Below are positions 21,712-33,360 of a stretch of DNA of 64,000 nt, piece after piece. Made by a program: the position numbers and the translations under genes. Position 1 is the first letter of the stretch; the number at the start of each line of letters is the position of its first letter. Origin of the DNA: Cyprinodon diabolis (taxonomy: Eukaryota; Chordata; Actinopteri; Cyprinodontiformes; Cyprinodontidae); NCBI GenBank assembly GCA_030533445.1, contig CM060064.1, forward strand, positions 7,949,879 through 8,013,878, read 5' to 3'. A model generated the notes under the pieces. The model was not told the DNA's origin and did no database searches. It worked only from the letters and a program-made list of their open reading frames with translations.

Positions 21712-24700
21712 TTATTTATGGTGACCTAGTCAACGAAGAAAGAGAATCTCCATGAGATGAGGCTGTGTGACTTCAAGTAGGTAGTTTAAACTCAAAAATG
21801 GCTCAACTGGTCACACTTGATACAAAAAGGTCCTATTGTGGAGGAGTGAAGATGACGACACAAAGCAGGCAGGTTTAAACAGTTATTACTCTACTCCAAT
21901 TGAGAGAGTACAGAAAATCCATATATATATATACACACATCCGAACAAACTTAACTGCAACCTCTCCACTGAGTGAGAGTGGAGCCCCCTAGTGGTCCGC
22001 CACACCATCCTCACTATTTAAAAAAGGTCTCCAGTTGGTAACTTAGCATCCACTCACATTATTGTTTTATATTAAATTTTTAAGATTGCATAAATTTTAA
22101 CTGTGACTGAATAAAAATAAAAAGTTGGGGGGCATATGAGACGTCCTCTCTGACTTTGCTTCCGTCGACTAACAGAATCAGCTGAAGAGCAAACAATCCA
22201 TCAGCTTCATGGTAAACACACTCGTTTTTATTTTACAACCCATTGGGTTTTGTATGTGGAGTTTCTAGAATCACTCCCTAAACGTGGCTCCTGACAGTCA
22301 CATACATGCATTAGTGTGTGTTTTCTTTAATAAAATAAAATAAAATAAAAATCAGCTTGAGTAATTTCATTGAAAATTTACTGGGCCATCTATCGTAAAG
22401 CCATAAATTGAAATAAGTGCCATTGTGGGTTAGTCCGGTGTGCAGTAAAAGTCGAAGCTTTTACAAATGAAGAGCTGTCTGAAGCCCCCCCCCAGACTCT
22501 TTATGCCTCTCACACACACACCTTTAAATCCAGAGCCATTTAAAGAGATACTCACCCCAGCATAGACTCTACATCTAATCGCATTAACAGCCTAAAATTA
22601 GTTCCCATCTTTAAGCTTCATTTATATTCTGCTTTACTCACCAGGACCGCATGTAGATAAAGTCGTCAGTCTGACCCAGTTGGTTCGAATCCCTTTTAAA
22701 CCGTCTCATCTTTATTTTTGTTTTTTTAATTTCTCATCTGTCAGTTGAGTCAATAGAAAAAGGCAGGAAAAACAAATGATCATTGTCATGTTTTAATGCT
22801 CCCTGCCAAATACGGGTTTGTTCATGGTGCATTCATCCCCCTAAAAAAGAGAGGGGAAAAGCTTACGCTCTGTGACAATAAATCTGTGATCACAAAAATG
22901 TCACAGCAGTCTGCAAATTGAGTTAGATCCCAAGGCTGAGGAAGCGGGCAGTACCCGCTGCATATCTGACCGCTAAATGGAAGACATTTTTTGCCATGAT
23001 TTCCTTTCTCTTCCTTTATGTATTTATTTATTCTTAATTCATCTTTAAATAAGAAATGAAATAATCTAAGCCCAGGGGATAAAAGCTGCGTAGCATCTGA
23101 GGCGGCACACCTTGGAACCGCTGGCATTCGTTTCTCCTTTCTTTTTACCTCCAGCTTTATCAGAGCCGATGGTCTGGCTTTAACAAACATATCTGAACAC
23201 CTAGAGATGCTCCGTCTGCAGCTGCTGACTAGCCCCTACTTGTTTAGTCTGCTTGCATGACATAACAACATATTCAATCTTTAAAATAAAGAGGAAAGGA
23301 ACTGCTGCAAAGATTACAAATGCCTCTTCAAGTATGCATCTTTAAAAAAATTAAAAAAACTGTCTTTTGCTTCCAGGAGGAAGGACACTGGGCTGTGATG
23401 ATGCTGTTTGTGTCCTTGTTGCTTCCTTCAGCTGAGCAGCGTCTGCTTTTAAGATGACATTGAAATGTGCTGGTGTTCCAGTGTAATAAATAAAGATTTA
23501 GATCTTATGTCTTCAGTCCAGGTCAGTGATCTCCCAGTGGCAGCAGCTGCTCAACCTGGCAGGTTTCAACATGCAGGAGGTTCAAGGAGAGGAAGGCCGG
23601 ATGACTGGGAGTGACGGAGAGTCGAGTCAGTAAAAAATACTAATGTGAGTAGTTTATTTAAAACACCTGAAAGTAAACGTCACTACATGCACATTAAGAA
23701 AATATGTGTTTGAGTTTTAGATATCTGTAGTATTTGCTGCAAAGTTTCTTTCTTTTTTGTACCATAAATATTCAAATAAATCTTGTAGCTTCTAAGATTT
23801 ATCTAATCCATTCTGGGCATGTCATTTTCAAGCGCATGTATTAAAACAAACAAGAGGTCGCATTCATTACATATTATATAAAAATTAAAAAACTCTTGTA
23901 TCCTCTTGAATGAAAAGCAATCAAGCCTTTTCCTATAATTATTGACCAGCTTTCTGCATTTTCCCACTGTTATTAACTTTCTTCTTTGGTGATCAACTCC
24001 AAGCCAGGACTCTGAATCGACTAATCCCGAATATAAAGTTCTGAATTGGTCATTTAGTCATAAAGTTGGTCATAAAGTTTCCAGTCAGAACAAAAGGCTT
24101 GGTACAATCTCTGTCATCATCTGTACAAGCTCTGCCGATTTTTCCCCATCCACAGAATAACACTTTGGCCTGCAGGGACCAGCATAGCATAAATATTTAA
24201 CAGTGATTTCGTGCAAAGTCCTCTTCCTCTACTTGTCCTGGAATAGAACCACACCTCTTTAAATAAGCATAAGAGACCCTTTCCTTTAAATAAAGAGAGC
24301 AAGTTCAACATCTCTTCTGCCCACCAGTCCCTCTCTCTCATTTCTATCGGGCCACAAGTGAATAAAAAGCTAATCTGGTCTCACAGAGTGCGACAAACAC
24401 ACCTCCTGCAATTCTTGCAACATGGATTAACCAAGCAAAACGGCTTCAAAGCATAAAGATGGAGAATGCTGCTGCATGACTGAAATAGGCAAAGAAAACC
24501 CAAGTACCATTAGCCCCAGATTTTGAGAAGCCTTCCCATTATGAGGAGTATAGTGACACAACCCCCAGCAGTGGTGAAAGCTCACCTTTGAAGTGGAAAC
24601 GGAGCTCGAAACGTAATCCTGTAAAATATAGTTCTAAATAAAGCTGCATCAAACTTTCATTATCCTGCATCTGCTGCCAATAGGCTCACTTTCACCTGAG

Positions 24701-25244
24701 TCACTGGCTGACATTCAACCTCTGGACATAGATTTGATACGAGTGACAATACATTCCCTCTGATTAAAGCTCCCGCTGGGACCTACGGCCGCTTCCTCCT
24801 TCAATTACAACGTGAACCAATTCTTCTCAAGTTCAATAACTTTGTGCTTTTGATTTATATTAAACAACGTGAATAACTGTCTGTTTACTGATGCCATGTG
24901 TTTTGTGAAGAGCCTAAAGGTCAAAGCAACTTCTGAAGAACGAAGCAACATTTTGCTGTTCCTTTGTTTTGTTTTTTTTCCTCTTCTAGAAGGTTTGTCG
25001 CCTCTAGCTAAAGGCTGACAACAAACATCAAAATGACTGGCAAGTGTTGGAGTGGAAAACTGAGGAGGTGGTGATGGAACGAAAAACACCATGTGCCTTG
25101 TAGAAAACAACAACAACATTACTTTAGATGGTGTGAAATAATAAGCTTTTATATGTTTCCCCTTTAATCTTGAGATCTGAAAAAAAAAAAAAGGTTGAAA
25201 AGGAGTCTTGGGCTTTAACCTCTATTCCCCGGTATATAATTTCC
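21712..25244. other. unassigned stretch
   Basis: 3.5 kb without a recognisable gene or transposon. A short (aaaat)n run lies at about 22,333-22,352, a C run near 22,487 and a short TA/CA run near 21,922. The 122-codon minus-strand frame at 22,822-23,190 has no family motifs and is probably chance. Confidence 0.45.
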
Positions 25245-25931
25245 TTAAAGGCATACTACGCAACATTTTTCAGTTAATTAATGTATTCCATAACGTTTTG
25301 GGTGATTAAATGAGACATTTCAGGTCGAACAAAGGTTTTCTCGGCCGCCCTGGTGGTCTTTAGGGGAAATACCGTACTTGTAATTGCAGGAGCCCTCGGC
25401 CCGCACCCACAGGCTCAGAAGTCTCGAGTGTCGGTCTTGCTTTACGGCGAGAACTGCTACACGCCCCCAGTGAAAGGCATGCTGGTTGCTAGCGCAGTGG
25501 CGATATTTGTGCAGTTATCATGGCCGAACCAGCGAGAAAACAGCGAAAGCCCATGTCGGAGCAGGCAAGAAAGAGGAAAAGGGCTCCGGACAGAGAGAGG
25601 AGTCGTACACGGGTGAACATCGGGCATAAATGTATGGGAAACTCCAACTTGGCTAACTACAATCTTTGTTATTTAGACACATGCATAACAAATAATGTAT
25701 GAAAACATGCTAAATTTTCAAACTCGAAAATTGGAACAAAATAGTCACTTACTGCAGTAGACGTGGTGATTCGTTGCGTTCGCCTGTCTGCTAAGCTCAA
25801 AACAACCACGCCTGGCTTGACAGAGAAACCAGGAGAACAGCTGAGCATATTTACGACAGTGCACTTTTACTTTCGCCCTCTGGGGGGAGCCTCGCTGGAA
25901 AATCAACACCGATTGCATAGTATACCTTTAA
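25245..25931. mobile_element. TTAA-flanked non-autonomous DNA element
   Basis: Bounded by TTAA at 25,245-25,248 and 25,928-25,931, with inverted ends aggcatactacgcaac and, reversed, aggtatactatgcaat. A TTAA target is typical of piggyBac and Kolobok elements, and I cannot decide between them. The interior is GC-richer than its surroundings and carries a small basic open frame. Confidence 0.75.
25520..25702 (+). pseudogene. short basic ORF inside the TTAA element
   Basis: Sixty codons from an ATG at 25,520. Residues 5-32 are highly basic and polar (KQRKPMSEQARKRKRAPDRE, then RSRTRVNIG), after which the sequence loses character. This looks like the first coding exon of a longer protein, with the frame running into intron-like sequence after RVNIG. 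I recall similar N-termini in uncharacterised fish gene predictions but cannot confirm that. It could be a remnant of the parental element's gene or a captured exon. Function unknown. Confidence 0.3.
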
Positions 25932-27120
25932 TCAGTGACAGGGAATGCTGATTGAAATTTGTTAGAATGTGTTTGACCAAAAGAAAAAAGAAATACGGAT
26001 GGGATCTGGGGTGATGTATAAGCTCTAATTGTTCTGGATCTTTTTGAAGTTTCCTTTAGTGGCCATTAGGACGATTGAGTCTCTTGCTCCATCTCTAGCA
26101 TCCTCCTTTGTTACAGCAATCCAGTGATTTATAAGAAACTCATTTTTAATTGCTATATATCCTGTTATAGACAAATTACAAGCAATACATATGAGTTATC
26201 ACTACAGTTATGCTGCTATCGACCTAGGCTGCAGGAGGACATGGGGACTCCTTTACATACTGCTTTATTCTATCTCTATTCTCAAATTCTTCAGTATTTG
26301 TTAGTTAAACCTCTAAATGTTTCTTCTCTCTGCTTTTTCAAAGAAGCTTTATTGGGTCTGGTTCTGTTTGTGATCCTGGAGGGAAACATCAGCTGGTCTA
26401 CTTCCGTCAACACCCATGATTATAAATGATGGAGTTAGGCCTATTTTTCTCTTCTTGACATAGCTTTGGGCTGAACTTCTGTGATTTACTTTAAAAACCT
26501 CCTCAGAGCTTGTCTGCCTAAATGGTTCTTTCCCAGACAGAGTCACCTGTGGAGTAAGTTTACCATTACCTTTCTCTAACAGAAAGTATTTATAGCTCAG
26601 TGCGTCTATGTTATTTTTGAATGTCTGTTTCTCTCAATTTGAAGCCCCATTTAGCATCGGAAGGAGGCCACTCACACTGTGCCTTTCTTCATGTTAAAAA
26701 GGGGAGTTTTTCCTCCACACTGTAGCTGCTTTTTGGCCCTTTGGGAGGTGAATGAAATATTAGCTTTAGCCCTCAGGGGAGGGAGAGAATAAACCAAACG
26801 TATTACATTAAGCTTAGACATTAAACATACTGATATTAGGTTTAGTTTGAACTTTTTGCTGCACGTTTCAGAACTAAATTGGCAAAAAATACTGACGCTT
26901 AAAACAAAAGTATAAAGACTGTCTCTACAAACAGTAGCCAAGGGTCATTTACCAAAAAAGGTTGATATTTTGTAAATTAAAACAGAATTACCTTAATGGT
27001 GAAATAAAATCATTTAAAAAAAGAAACTAAGAACGTTGGACCAATTAACAAACTTTGGACTTTAAGCAGTGACTGTAAAAATGATGTCGCTCTGGGACTC
27101 CAGTATTGGACCTCGCCTCG
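25932..27120. other. unassigned stretch
   Basis: No gene or repeat recognised. Confidence 0.4.
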
Positions 27121-27128
27121 ACTTTTAC

Positions 27129-28028
27129 TAGGGGTGTAAATCAGACCCATCATGGCAATTCAATTCAGTATTTCCTGACCCAACGATTCGATTATTTTCG
27201 ATACTCAACAATACACCACGATACGATTCGATTCAATAATTTTTTTTTATTTTATTTTTTTTCTTACAGGCTAGACAATTTAGATTTATTTCAAATTTGA
27301 AATAAATCAATGAAAGCTTTAATATCATTATGCACCTATACCATTATCAACCTATTCCTATTAAAACCTCATTTACTGAAATAATAATACCCCTGCATTA
27401 TAGATTCTGCAAGGCCTTGCATCAGAAAATACTGCACATAATCAGTGCAATGAGTGCAATTCAATACCTCGGCTCCAGATGTCCCCGCCCTCTACAGATG
27501 CTCCGCTGCACCTCTCCCAAATTGTAGCTGACCGCAGACAGGAGGCCGGTTTGTTTTGTTTTTAAGACCAAAATTGCAGAAAACAACTCGTGAAGTTTGA
27601 CCCGCTAGAAAATCGAGGTGCGCGAGAACGCTGGGACCCTTTTTCCACCTGGATCTCTGCTCTTTCTGGCCCTCATGTCCCTCCGTCGTCGGACTAAACT
27701 CGCCCCCACTTCCTCACCGCCTCGGCCGCATCTAGACCCACAGCGTGTGGCACAGACTACACTTAAATATTGAGCATAAATAAAAAATGTGTGTGTCAAG
27801 CTTACTGCAACACACTGCTGTAAGAGTATAACCAGGAAGCGCGGTAGGAGGGAAAATAGGTTTAGCGCCACCGCAGCACGGGAGGGAGAATTACACCCAG
27901 GAGAAAAATGGATAAAAATAGACCGGAGGAAAAAAAAACATTAATCGATTCTCTTGCGTATCGATGCATCGGATTGTCGGCTGTTGGATCAATGCATCGA
28001 TACAAAACGATTGTTATTTACACCCCTA
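27129..28028. mobile_element. 900-bp non-autonomous hAT element
   Basis: Ends TAGGGGTGTAAAT and ATTTACACCCCTA, with an inner inverted gatacgattcgattcaat / atcaatgcatcgatacaaaa zone. Flanked by an 8-bp target duplication, acttttac (27,121-27,128) and actttgac (28,029-28,036), one mismatch. An 8-bp TSD marks the hAT superfamily. The inside has no intact transposase frame. Confidence 0.88.
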
Positions 28029-28036
28029 ACTTTGAC

Positions 28037-28381
28037 TAGGGCATTCTAATTCATGAATATGTGTTGATCTAAAACCATTCCAACTGACATGTGAACCATT
28101 TACTTTCTCACTACCTCTGCTTTCTGTTGCCGTTTGGAAGTTTGAAAGCTGAGGAAGAGGCAATTCTTGCAAAAACGCAGATTTATTTTACGTCTGCAGG
28201 CGGAGAGGAAAAAGTTGTGACTGGGACAAGCTCAGTGCATACATTTATACAACAACTCCCAATACACACACGCCCTCCCAGGGGAACCAACCGACCCCTG
28301 CATGCGAAAAACTTCCTAACACACAAACATTTGGAGGAAAACAACTTCAATTCATCAAGGACATTCCCAGTAAGGTTAATA
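28037..28381. other. unassigned stretch
   Basis: A 125-codon plus-strand frame starting at 28,091 runs on into the Tc1 TIR. It has no recognisable domain and is probably chance. Confidence 0.4.
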
Positions 28382-28383
28382 TA

Positions 28384-29631
28384 CACTATATTGCCAAAAG
28401 TATTTGCTCACCCATCCAAATTATTGGAATCAGGTGTTCCAATCACTTCCATGGCCACAGGTGTATAAATTCAAGCACCTAGGCATGCAGACTGTTTTTA
28501 CAAACATTTGTGAAAGAATGGGTCGCTCTCAGGAGCTCAGTGAATTCCAGCGTGGAACTGTGATAGGATGCCACCTGTGCAACAAATCCAGTCGTGAAAT
28601 TTCCTCGCTCCTAAATATTCCACAGTCAACTGTCAGCTGTATTATAAGAAAATGGAAGTGTTTGGGAACGACAGCAACTCAGCCACGAAGTGGTAGGCCA
28701 CGTAAACTGACGGAGCGGGGTCAGCGGATGCTGAAGCGCATAGTGCGAAGAGGTCGCCAACTTTCTGCAGAGTCAATCACTACAGACCTCCAAACTTCAT
28801 GTGGCCTTCAGATTAGCTCAAGAACAGTGCGCAGAGAGCTTCATGGAATGGGTTTCCATGGTCGAGCAGCTGCATCCAAGCCATACATAACCAAGTGCAA
28901 TGCAAAGCGTCGGATGCGGTGGTGTAAAGCACGCCGCCACTGGACTCTAGAGCAGTGGAGACGCGTTCTCTGGAGTGACGAATCGCGCTTCTCCATCTGG
29001 CAATCTGATGGACGGGTCTGGGTTTGGCGGTTGCCAGGAGAACGGTACTTGTCTGACTGCATTGTGCCAAGTGTAAAGTTTGGTGGAGGGGGGATTATGG
29101 TGTGGGGTTGTTTTTCAGGAGCTGGGCTTGGCCCCTTAGTTCCAGTGAAAGGAACTCTGAATGCTTCAGCATACCAAGACATTTTGGACAATTCCATGCT
29201 CCCAACTTTGTGGGAACAGTTTGGAGCTGGCCCCTTCCTCTTCCAACATGACTGTGCACCAGTGCACAAAGCAAGGTCCATAAAGACATGGATGACAGAG
29301 TCTGGTGTGGATGAACTTGACTGGCCTGCACAGAGTCCTGACCTCAACCCGATAGAACACCTTTGGGATGAATTAGAGCGGAGACTGAGAGCCAGGCCTT
29401 CTCGTCCAACATCAGTGTGCGACCTCACAAATGCGCTTCTGGAAGAATGGTCAAAAATTCCCATAAACACACTCCTAAACCTTGTGGACAGCCTTCCCAG
29501 AAGAGTTGAAGCTGTTCTAGCTGCAAAGGGTGGACCGACGTCATATTGAACCCTATGGATTAGGAACGGGATGTCACTTAAGCTCATATGTGAGTCAAGG
29601 CAGGTGAGCAAATACTTTTGGCAATATAGTG
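28384..29631 (+). mobile_element. Tc1-like transposon, copy B
   Basis: 1,248 bp, flanked by TA at 28,382-28,383 and 29,632-29,633, with perfect 29-bp TIRs (28,384-28,412 and 29,603-29,631). Same orientation as copy A and no differences from copy C seen by eye. Confidence 0.97.
28518..29549 (+). CDS. Tc1-family DD34E transposase (copy B)
   Basis: Intact 343-residue transposase with the same layout as copy A: paired-like DNA-binding domain with GRPR at 59-62, then catalytic Asp154, Asp245 and Glu280 and the glycine-rich box 189-197. Residue 157 is Arg, giving WSDESRF, the usual Tc1 form. The frame is also open 38 codons upstream through the element's 5' end, but [10 protein letters not shown] fits the family start. 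No frameshift or stop, so the element looks capable of encoding active enzyme. Activity is not shown by sequence alone. Confidence 0.96.
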   Translation: MGRSQELSEFQRGTVIGCHLCNKSSREISSLLNIPQSTVSCIIRKWKCLGTTATQPRSGRPRKLTERGQRMLKRIVRRGRQLSAESITTDLQTSCGLQISSRTVRRELHGMGFHGRAAASKPYITKCNAKRRMRWCKARRHWTLEQWRRVLWSDESRFSIWQSDGRVWVWRLPGERYLSDCIVPSVKFGGGGIMVWGCFSGAGLGPLVPVKGTLNASAYQDILDNSMLPTLWEQFGAGPFLFQHDCAPVHKARSIKTWMTESGVDELDWPAQSPDLNPIEHLWDELERRLRARPSRPTSVCDLTNALLEEWSKIPINTLLNLVDSLPRRVEAVLAAKGGPTSY

Positions 29632-29711
29632 TATCTTTCACTGGCCATATAAACATTTTAGAACAGGTGTCTTCTGTTTAGAGCATGAGGGAGGCTGTGT
29701 GAGCTTGTGAC

Positions 29712-30674
29712 CATGGGCGTAGGTTTGCATAGGGACACGTCTCTGCCAAAATTTTGGACCGACCCACTTGTCTCTACCAACAATTAGATGTGAAAAATGT
29801 GTTTATAATTTGTAATACAGCTTTGTTGCAGCAGTAGAGGAGTTCTGGATGGAGAATATTGAGAGACGAAAACATTTTGGATCTAAAATGCAAAATGTTT
29901 ATATATTTTTTTTACAATTTTGGTATAATTCCTGTTGTAAGTGGGTTGCTCTGTGAGCTAAAGACATGCTTTAGAGTCTCTATACTCCAGTTAAGGATTA
30001 ATCAATTACTAAATTTGTTGACATTTCAATAATTGATTATTCCGATGAATTGTTTCAGCCCAAGATAAAATACATGATATGGGTTAAATAGAGTAACTAC
30101 AGCCTAGATGACTGGTAGAGTGAAATTAATATTTTAAATGCTCAGTGTCAGTTCCAGTGCTCATGTGAATACAATAAATTTATTTGGCGTCCCTTGAATC
30201 TATTATTTTGTTTTTTTTCATGATACACAGCGAATATTCAAAAAATAAGAGTGGGTTTTACCTCTGTTTACCTCTGCACAATTGTATATCTTCAAAAGAA
30301 AAAAACGGGATAAATCCAGATATAACAGACATATTTAGACTATATTTTGTTAAACAGGCACAGATTTACCTTCTGTCTTGGTCACTGGTCATTTCAAATG
30401 CAAACATTTTCAAAGTGTAAAAAAGTCCTGTTCCACATTCGTCAGAGCCGGTGATGCTTCAAACATTGATAAACAGTCTATCAACAGTCAATCTAGTGTG
30501 TGTAGTTCTTATACGATTTGTACAAATGTATCAAAAAATGCTGCTTTTCTCTTTAAACAAAAACCAAGATTTTTACATAAAGCATAAAAAACGAGCATGC
30601 ATATTTTTGCGTCGGACCAATGACATCAGACCAATAGTGTCCCCACCAAAGTTCAAATGAAACCTACGCCCTTG
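29712..30674. mobile_element. 963-bp non-autonomous hAT element (gggcgtaggttt ends)
   Basis: TIRs CATGGGCGTAGGTTT and, reversed at the right, CAAGGGCGTAGGTTT. Flanked by a perfect 8-bp target duplication cttgtgac (29,704-29,711 and 30,675-30,682). No transposase frame. It contains a piece of another hAT family at about 29,880-30,063. Confidence 0.9.
29880..30063 (-). mobile_element. hAT fragment (gggctgaaacaatta end) inside another hAT
   Basis: Reverse strand reads ttgggctgaaacaattcatc, then taatcaattattg, and shares acatgctttag-like and ttataccaaaattgtaaaaa blocks with the element at 37,548. Only one terminus is evident. Confidence 0.6.
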
Positions 30675-30682
30675 CTTGTGAC

Positions 30683-32003
30683 GCTCCCTTCATCCTTGTC
30701 TAGAGTAAGGAGGCAACTGCTTTCTGTCACCCCTACCTCAAACATTCCAGCATAGAGCCTGGAACAAGACTTGTCTACAATCACTCCTGTTTAGGAAGAA
30801 AAAAGGCACATTTAAAATATTTCATCTCACAATTAGCCAAGGAAAAACATGCTGTCACACTGTTAAATACTGTAGAAGTTCTCCCAAAGCTTGATGCTGC
30901 CAAGTATCTTTTATGCACCACAATCCAACTGAACTCTAATTTTAATAACTAGCCTCAAATGATGCTGCTCTTCCAGCTACCCCCTCTTCAAAACCTATTT
31001 TTGGTAAATAACTTGCTGACAACAAGGGGCCCATAGACAGACGTTGGGCTTGAATTTGGAATATCCCATGCAGATAACATCGTATTGTCTGTTCAAAATT
31101 CAAAAAGCACAAATTTTGTTGTCTCTTTGCAGAAGTTAATGTTTACACTAAATGATATATTGACAGTAGATCTTAGCTGTGTAGTTATCATACCCTAGTA
31201 GACATTGGAGCCTTAACCCTTTATATTTGTTTAATATCTGAGGCATTTAAAGTATGAAACCAAATGCTGATTTTGCTCACTGTATTTACATACAGTCACC
31301 CGTTAAACTGTTTTTAATTAAAGCAAGCTCCTATTCGGCCTAGAAAACACTCTATGCCACTTTAAAAGGCTAATTCTGGCAAAATTTAGAACATCTCCAC
31401 AAACGATGACCCTCATTAAGTGTAATTAACTATCCGATGGCTGCTCTCAGATGTTGATCACCATCAAGGGCCCTTTTATTTGATTTATGTGTTACAGAAG
31501 GGGGAGATTGATGCTTAGGGAGGAAGGTGCATAAACATACTCCCTGGAGGCTCATTTAGTTGAAAGTAGCTGCAAAACAGCATCCACTGCCTTCTTATGA
31601 TACCGACTAGGCTAAAAAGTTCCTCCCTAACCAATCAGCTGATCACCATGAGCATAAGAGGCTAACATTAGGGAAACTGCAGAATATTTAAATGTGTGGG
31701 TTTTTTTTCTTGTTTTATACATACAATCAAGAAGACCCTCTTAATGAGGGGACAGTTTAGAACTACAGCTGAAAAAATGGGCCAAAGTTTAAGCTTGTAT
31801 CTCCTTAACAAAGCATTCCCTTATAGGCGGTTTAGAAGCACAATTTATGTGGAAAACCCCATAAAAACATGAATCATCTCCAACTTTGAGGATCATTAAA
31901 ATTTATAATTATTTGACATTCGTTAAACAGTTTAAAACATAAAACAGCTTGAAACAAGGTTTATAATCTGCTTATTGGTATTTAGTTATCCTGGAAATGC
32001 ATT
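30683..32003. other. unassigned, repeat-poor stretch
   Basis: No transposon or gene. The part at about 31,200-31,520 has balanced composition and many TAAT/ATTA motifs without repeat character. Confidence 0.35.
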
Positions 32004-32110
32004 TAGGGCTGAAACAACTAATCAGATTAATTATAAAAAATCTATTATTGAAGTAACTGTCAGCTAATTTAGTAATCCAACAATGGTTAATTGGAGTACA
32101 CCGACTCCAA
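32004..32110 (+). mobile_element. hAT terminal fragment (tagggctgaaacaact)
   Basis: Starts TAGGGCTGAAACAACTAATC, the same terminus type as the element at 37,548, and fades after about 100 bp. The other end was not found. Confidence 0.55.
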
Positions 32111-32967
32111 ACAAAAGCACAAAACACAGAAGAATAAATAAGCCAAAACTATGCAAAATATGTACATTTTATGTACCTGTAGTCAGAACACGTGTGCGTT
32201 TTGTGACATTAACTATATTTGTGGACAAGTAAATATGTTGCTCCTTAAGTGACATATGACCCTCTCTAACTCTGCACAGACCCTTAAAGATGTTGAATTA
32301 ACCCATCCCTGACATTTGATAGCTCCCTCTTCCTGTGTCAGCAGAAAGCCCTCTCCTCATTACTCAGACTTTAGCAGCACTCAGGCTTCATTACTGCCGG
32401 CGATCCGCCACGCTGGAAGCTGCCTCATCAAAATGCCGCCGCAGTTTGAAAAGGTGAACAAAGAAAAAGGATCCTATGCAAAGCATGGAAGGACAGGACT
32501 TTTTCCCTGGGGCTGAGTTATAACTCACATGTTAGCACTAGTGTTTGGGTGCTTTCATAGCAAATTTAACAAACTTTTTTTTTTTTTTTTAAACGATTTA
32601 CACTATAGTGGGCTTTTTCATCTCTTAGGACCCTTCCTCCAGGATGAACGATTCCTCATTTTGTCAGGGGTAACTCTTGTTTCTGTTTTAAAAATATTAA
32701 AAGTGCCTGTAATCTCAATTTCTTATTCTAAATTCATATACCATAGTCTGGGTGTATACTCGATTCTGATTGGCTGCAGGATGTCCGTTAAAAGTGTTAT
32801 AGGAAACCTTTAAAAACCCTGATGGTTCTGAGATACTGCCATGGCTGACTCTGAAATGACACGTTATATTAAGGGACACTTTCACTTAACATAACATTAA
32901 GCTGTCGCAGAATGAGCGTCCGTTCTGTGGAAAGAGTCAGTTACCATGGCAACACCTCAAACCAACG
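32111..32967. other. unassigned stretch
   Basis: No gene or repeat family recognised. A poly(T) tract lies at about 32,575-32,590. Confidence 0.4.
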
Positions 32968-33360
32968 CTGTGTCCAAGCATCTGCCGTAACACATAAATC
33001 CCTCGATTACTATATAGAGCGGGCATTATAGGGAACTACTTTGATTTTATAGATCACTACTTTTTGCTCCTCGTTGGTCACGTGATTCCGCCTGGTTGTC
33101 ACAGCGACCACAGGCTGCTGGGACAACAAATCCCATGATGCGTTGAGAGGAGAGCATTCCTTGCAAAGCATGCCGAATTTATATCTACTCGTCTAGTGAC
33201 CATGGATGATCACTACTTTTCAAGGTGCATTGTGGGAAATTTCGAGCCCACTACTTTTTCATCCACTAGCTGTTCACAAGAAACTCATCTAAAACGGAAT
33301 AACCACTATATAGGGCCCCAGCCTTGGGCTGTGTCCGAATGTCCGCCCTAATCACTATAC
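32968..33360. mobile_element. MITE remnant (gctgtgtccgaatgtccgcc family)
   Basis: gctgtgtccaagcatctgcc at 32,968 and ggctgtgtccgaatgtccgc near 33,330 are two copies of one terminal motif in the same orientation. Between them are actatatagagcggg, aacaaatcccatgatgcgtt, gtgcattgtgggaaattt and ccactatataggg, all typical of a common fish MITE. The ends are not resolved. Probably one nearly full copy and the start of another. Confidence 0.5.

Noticed and set aside
22822..23190. 122-codon minus-strand frame as a gene
   Set aside because: No domain, no splice context that could be supported, and composition like the surrounding non-coding DNA.
28091..28468. 125-codon plus-strand frame as a gene
   Set aside because: It runs across the Tc1 end and stops inside the element. 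No domain.
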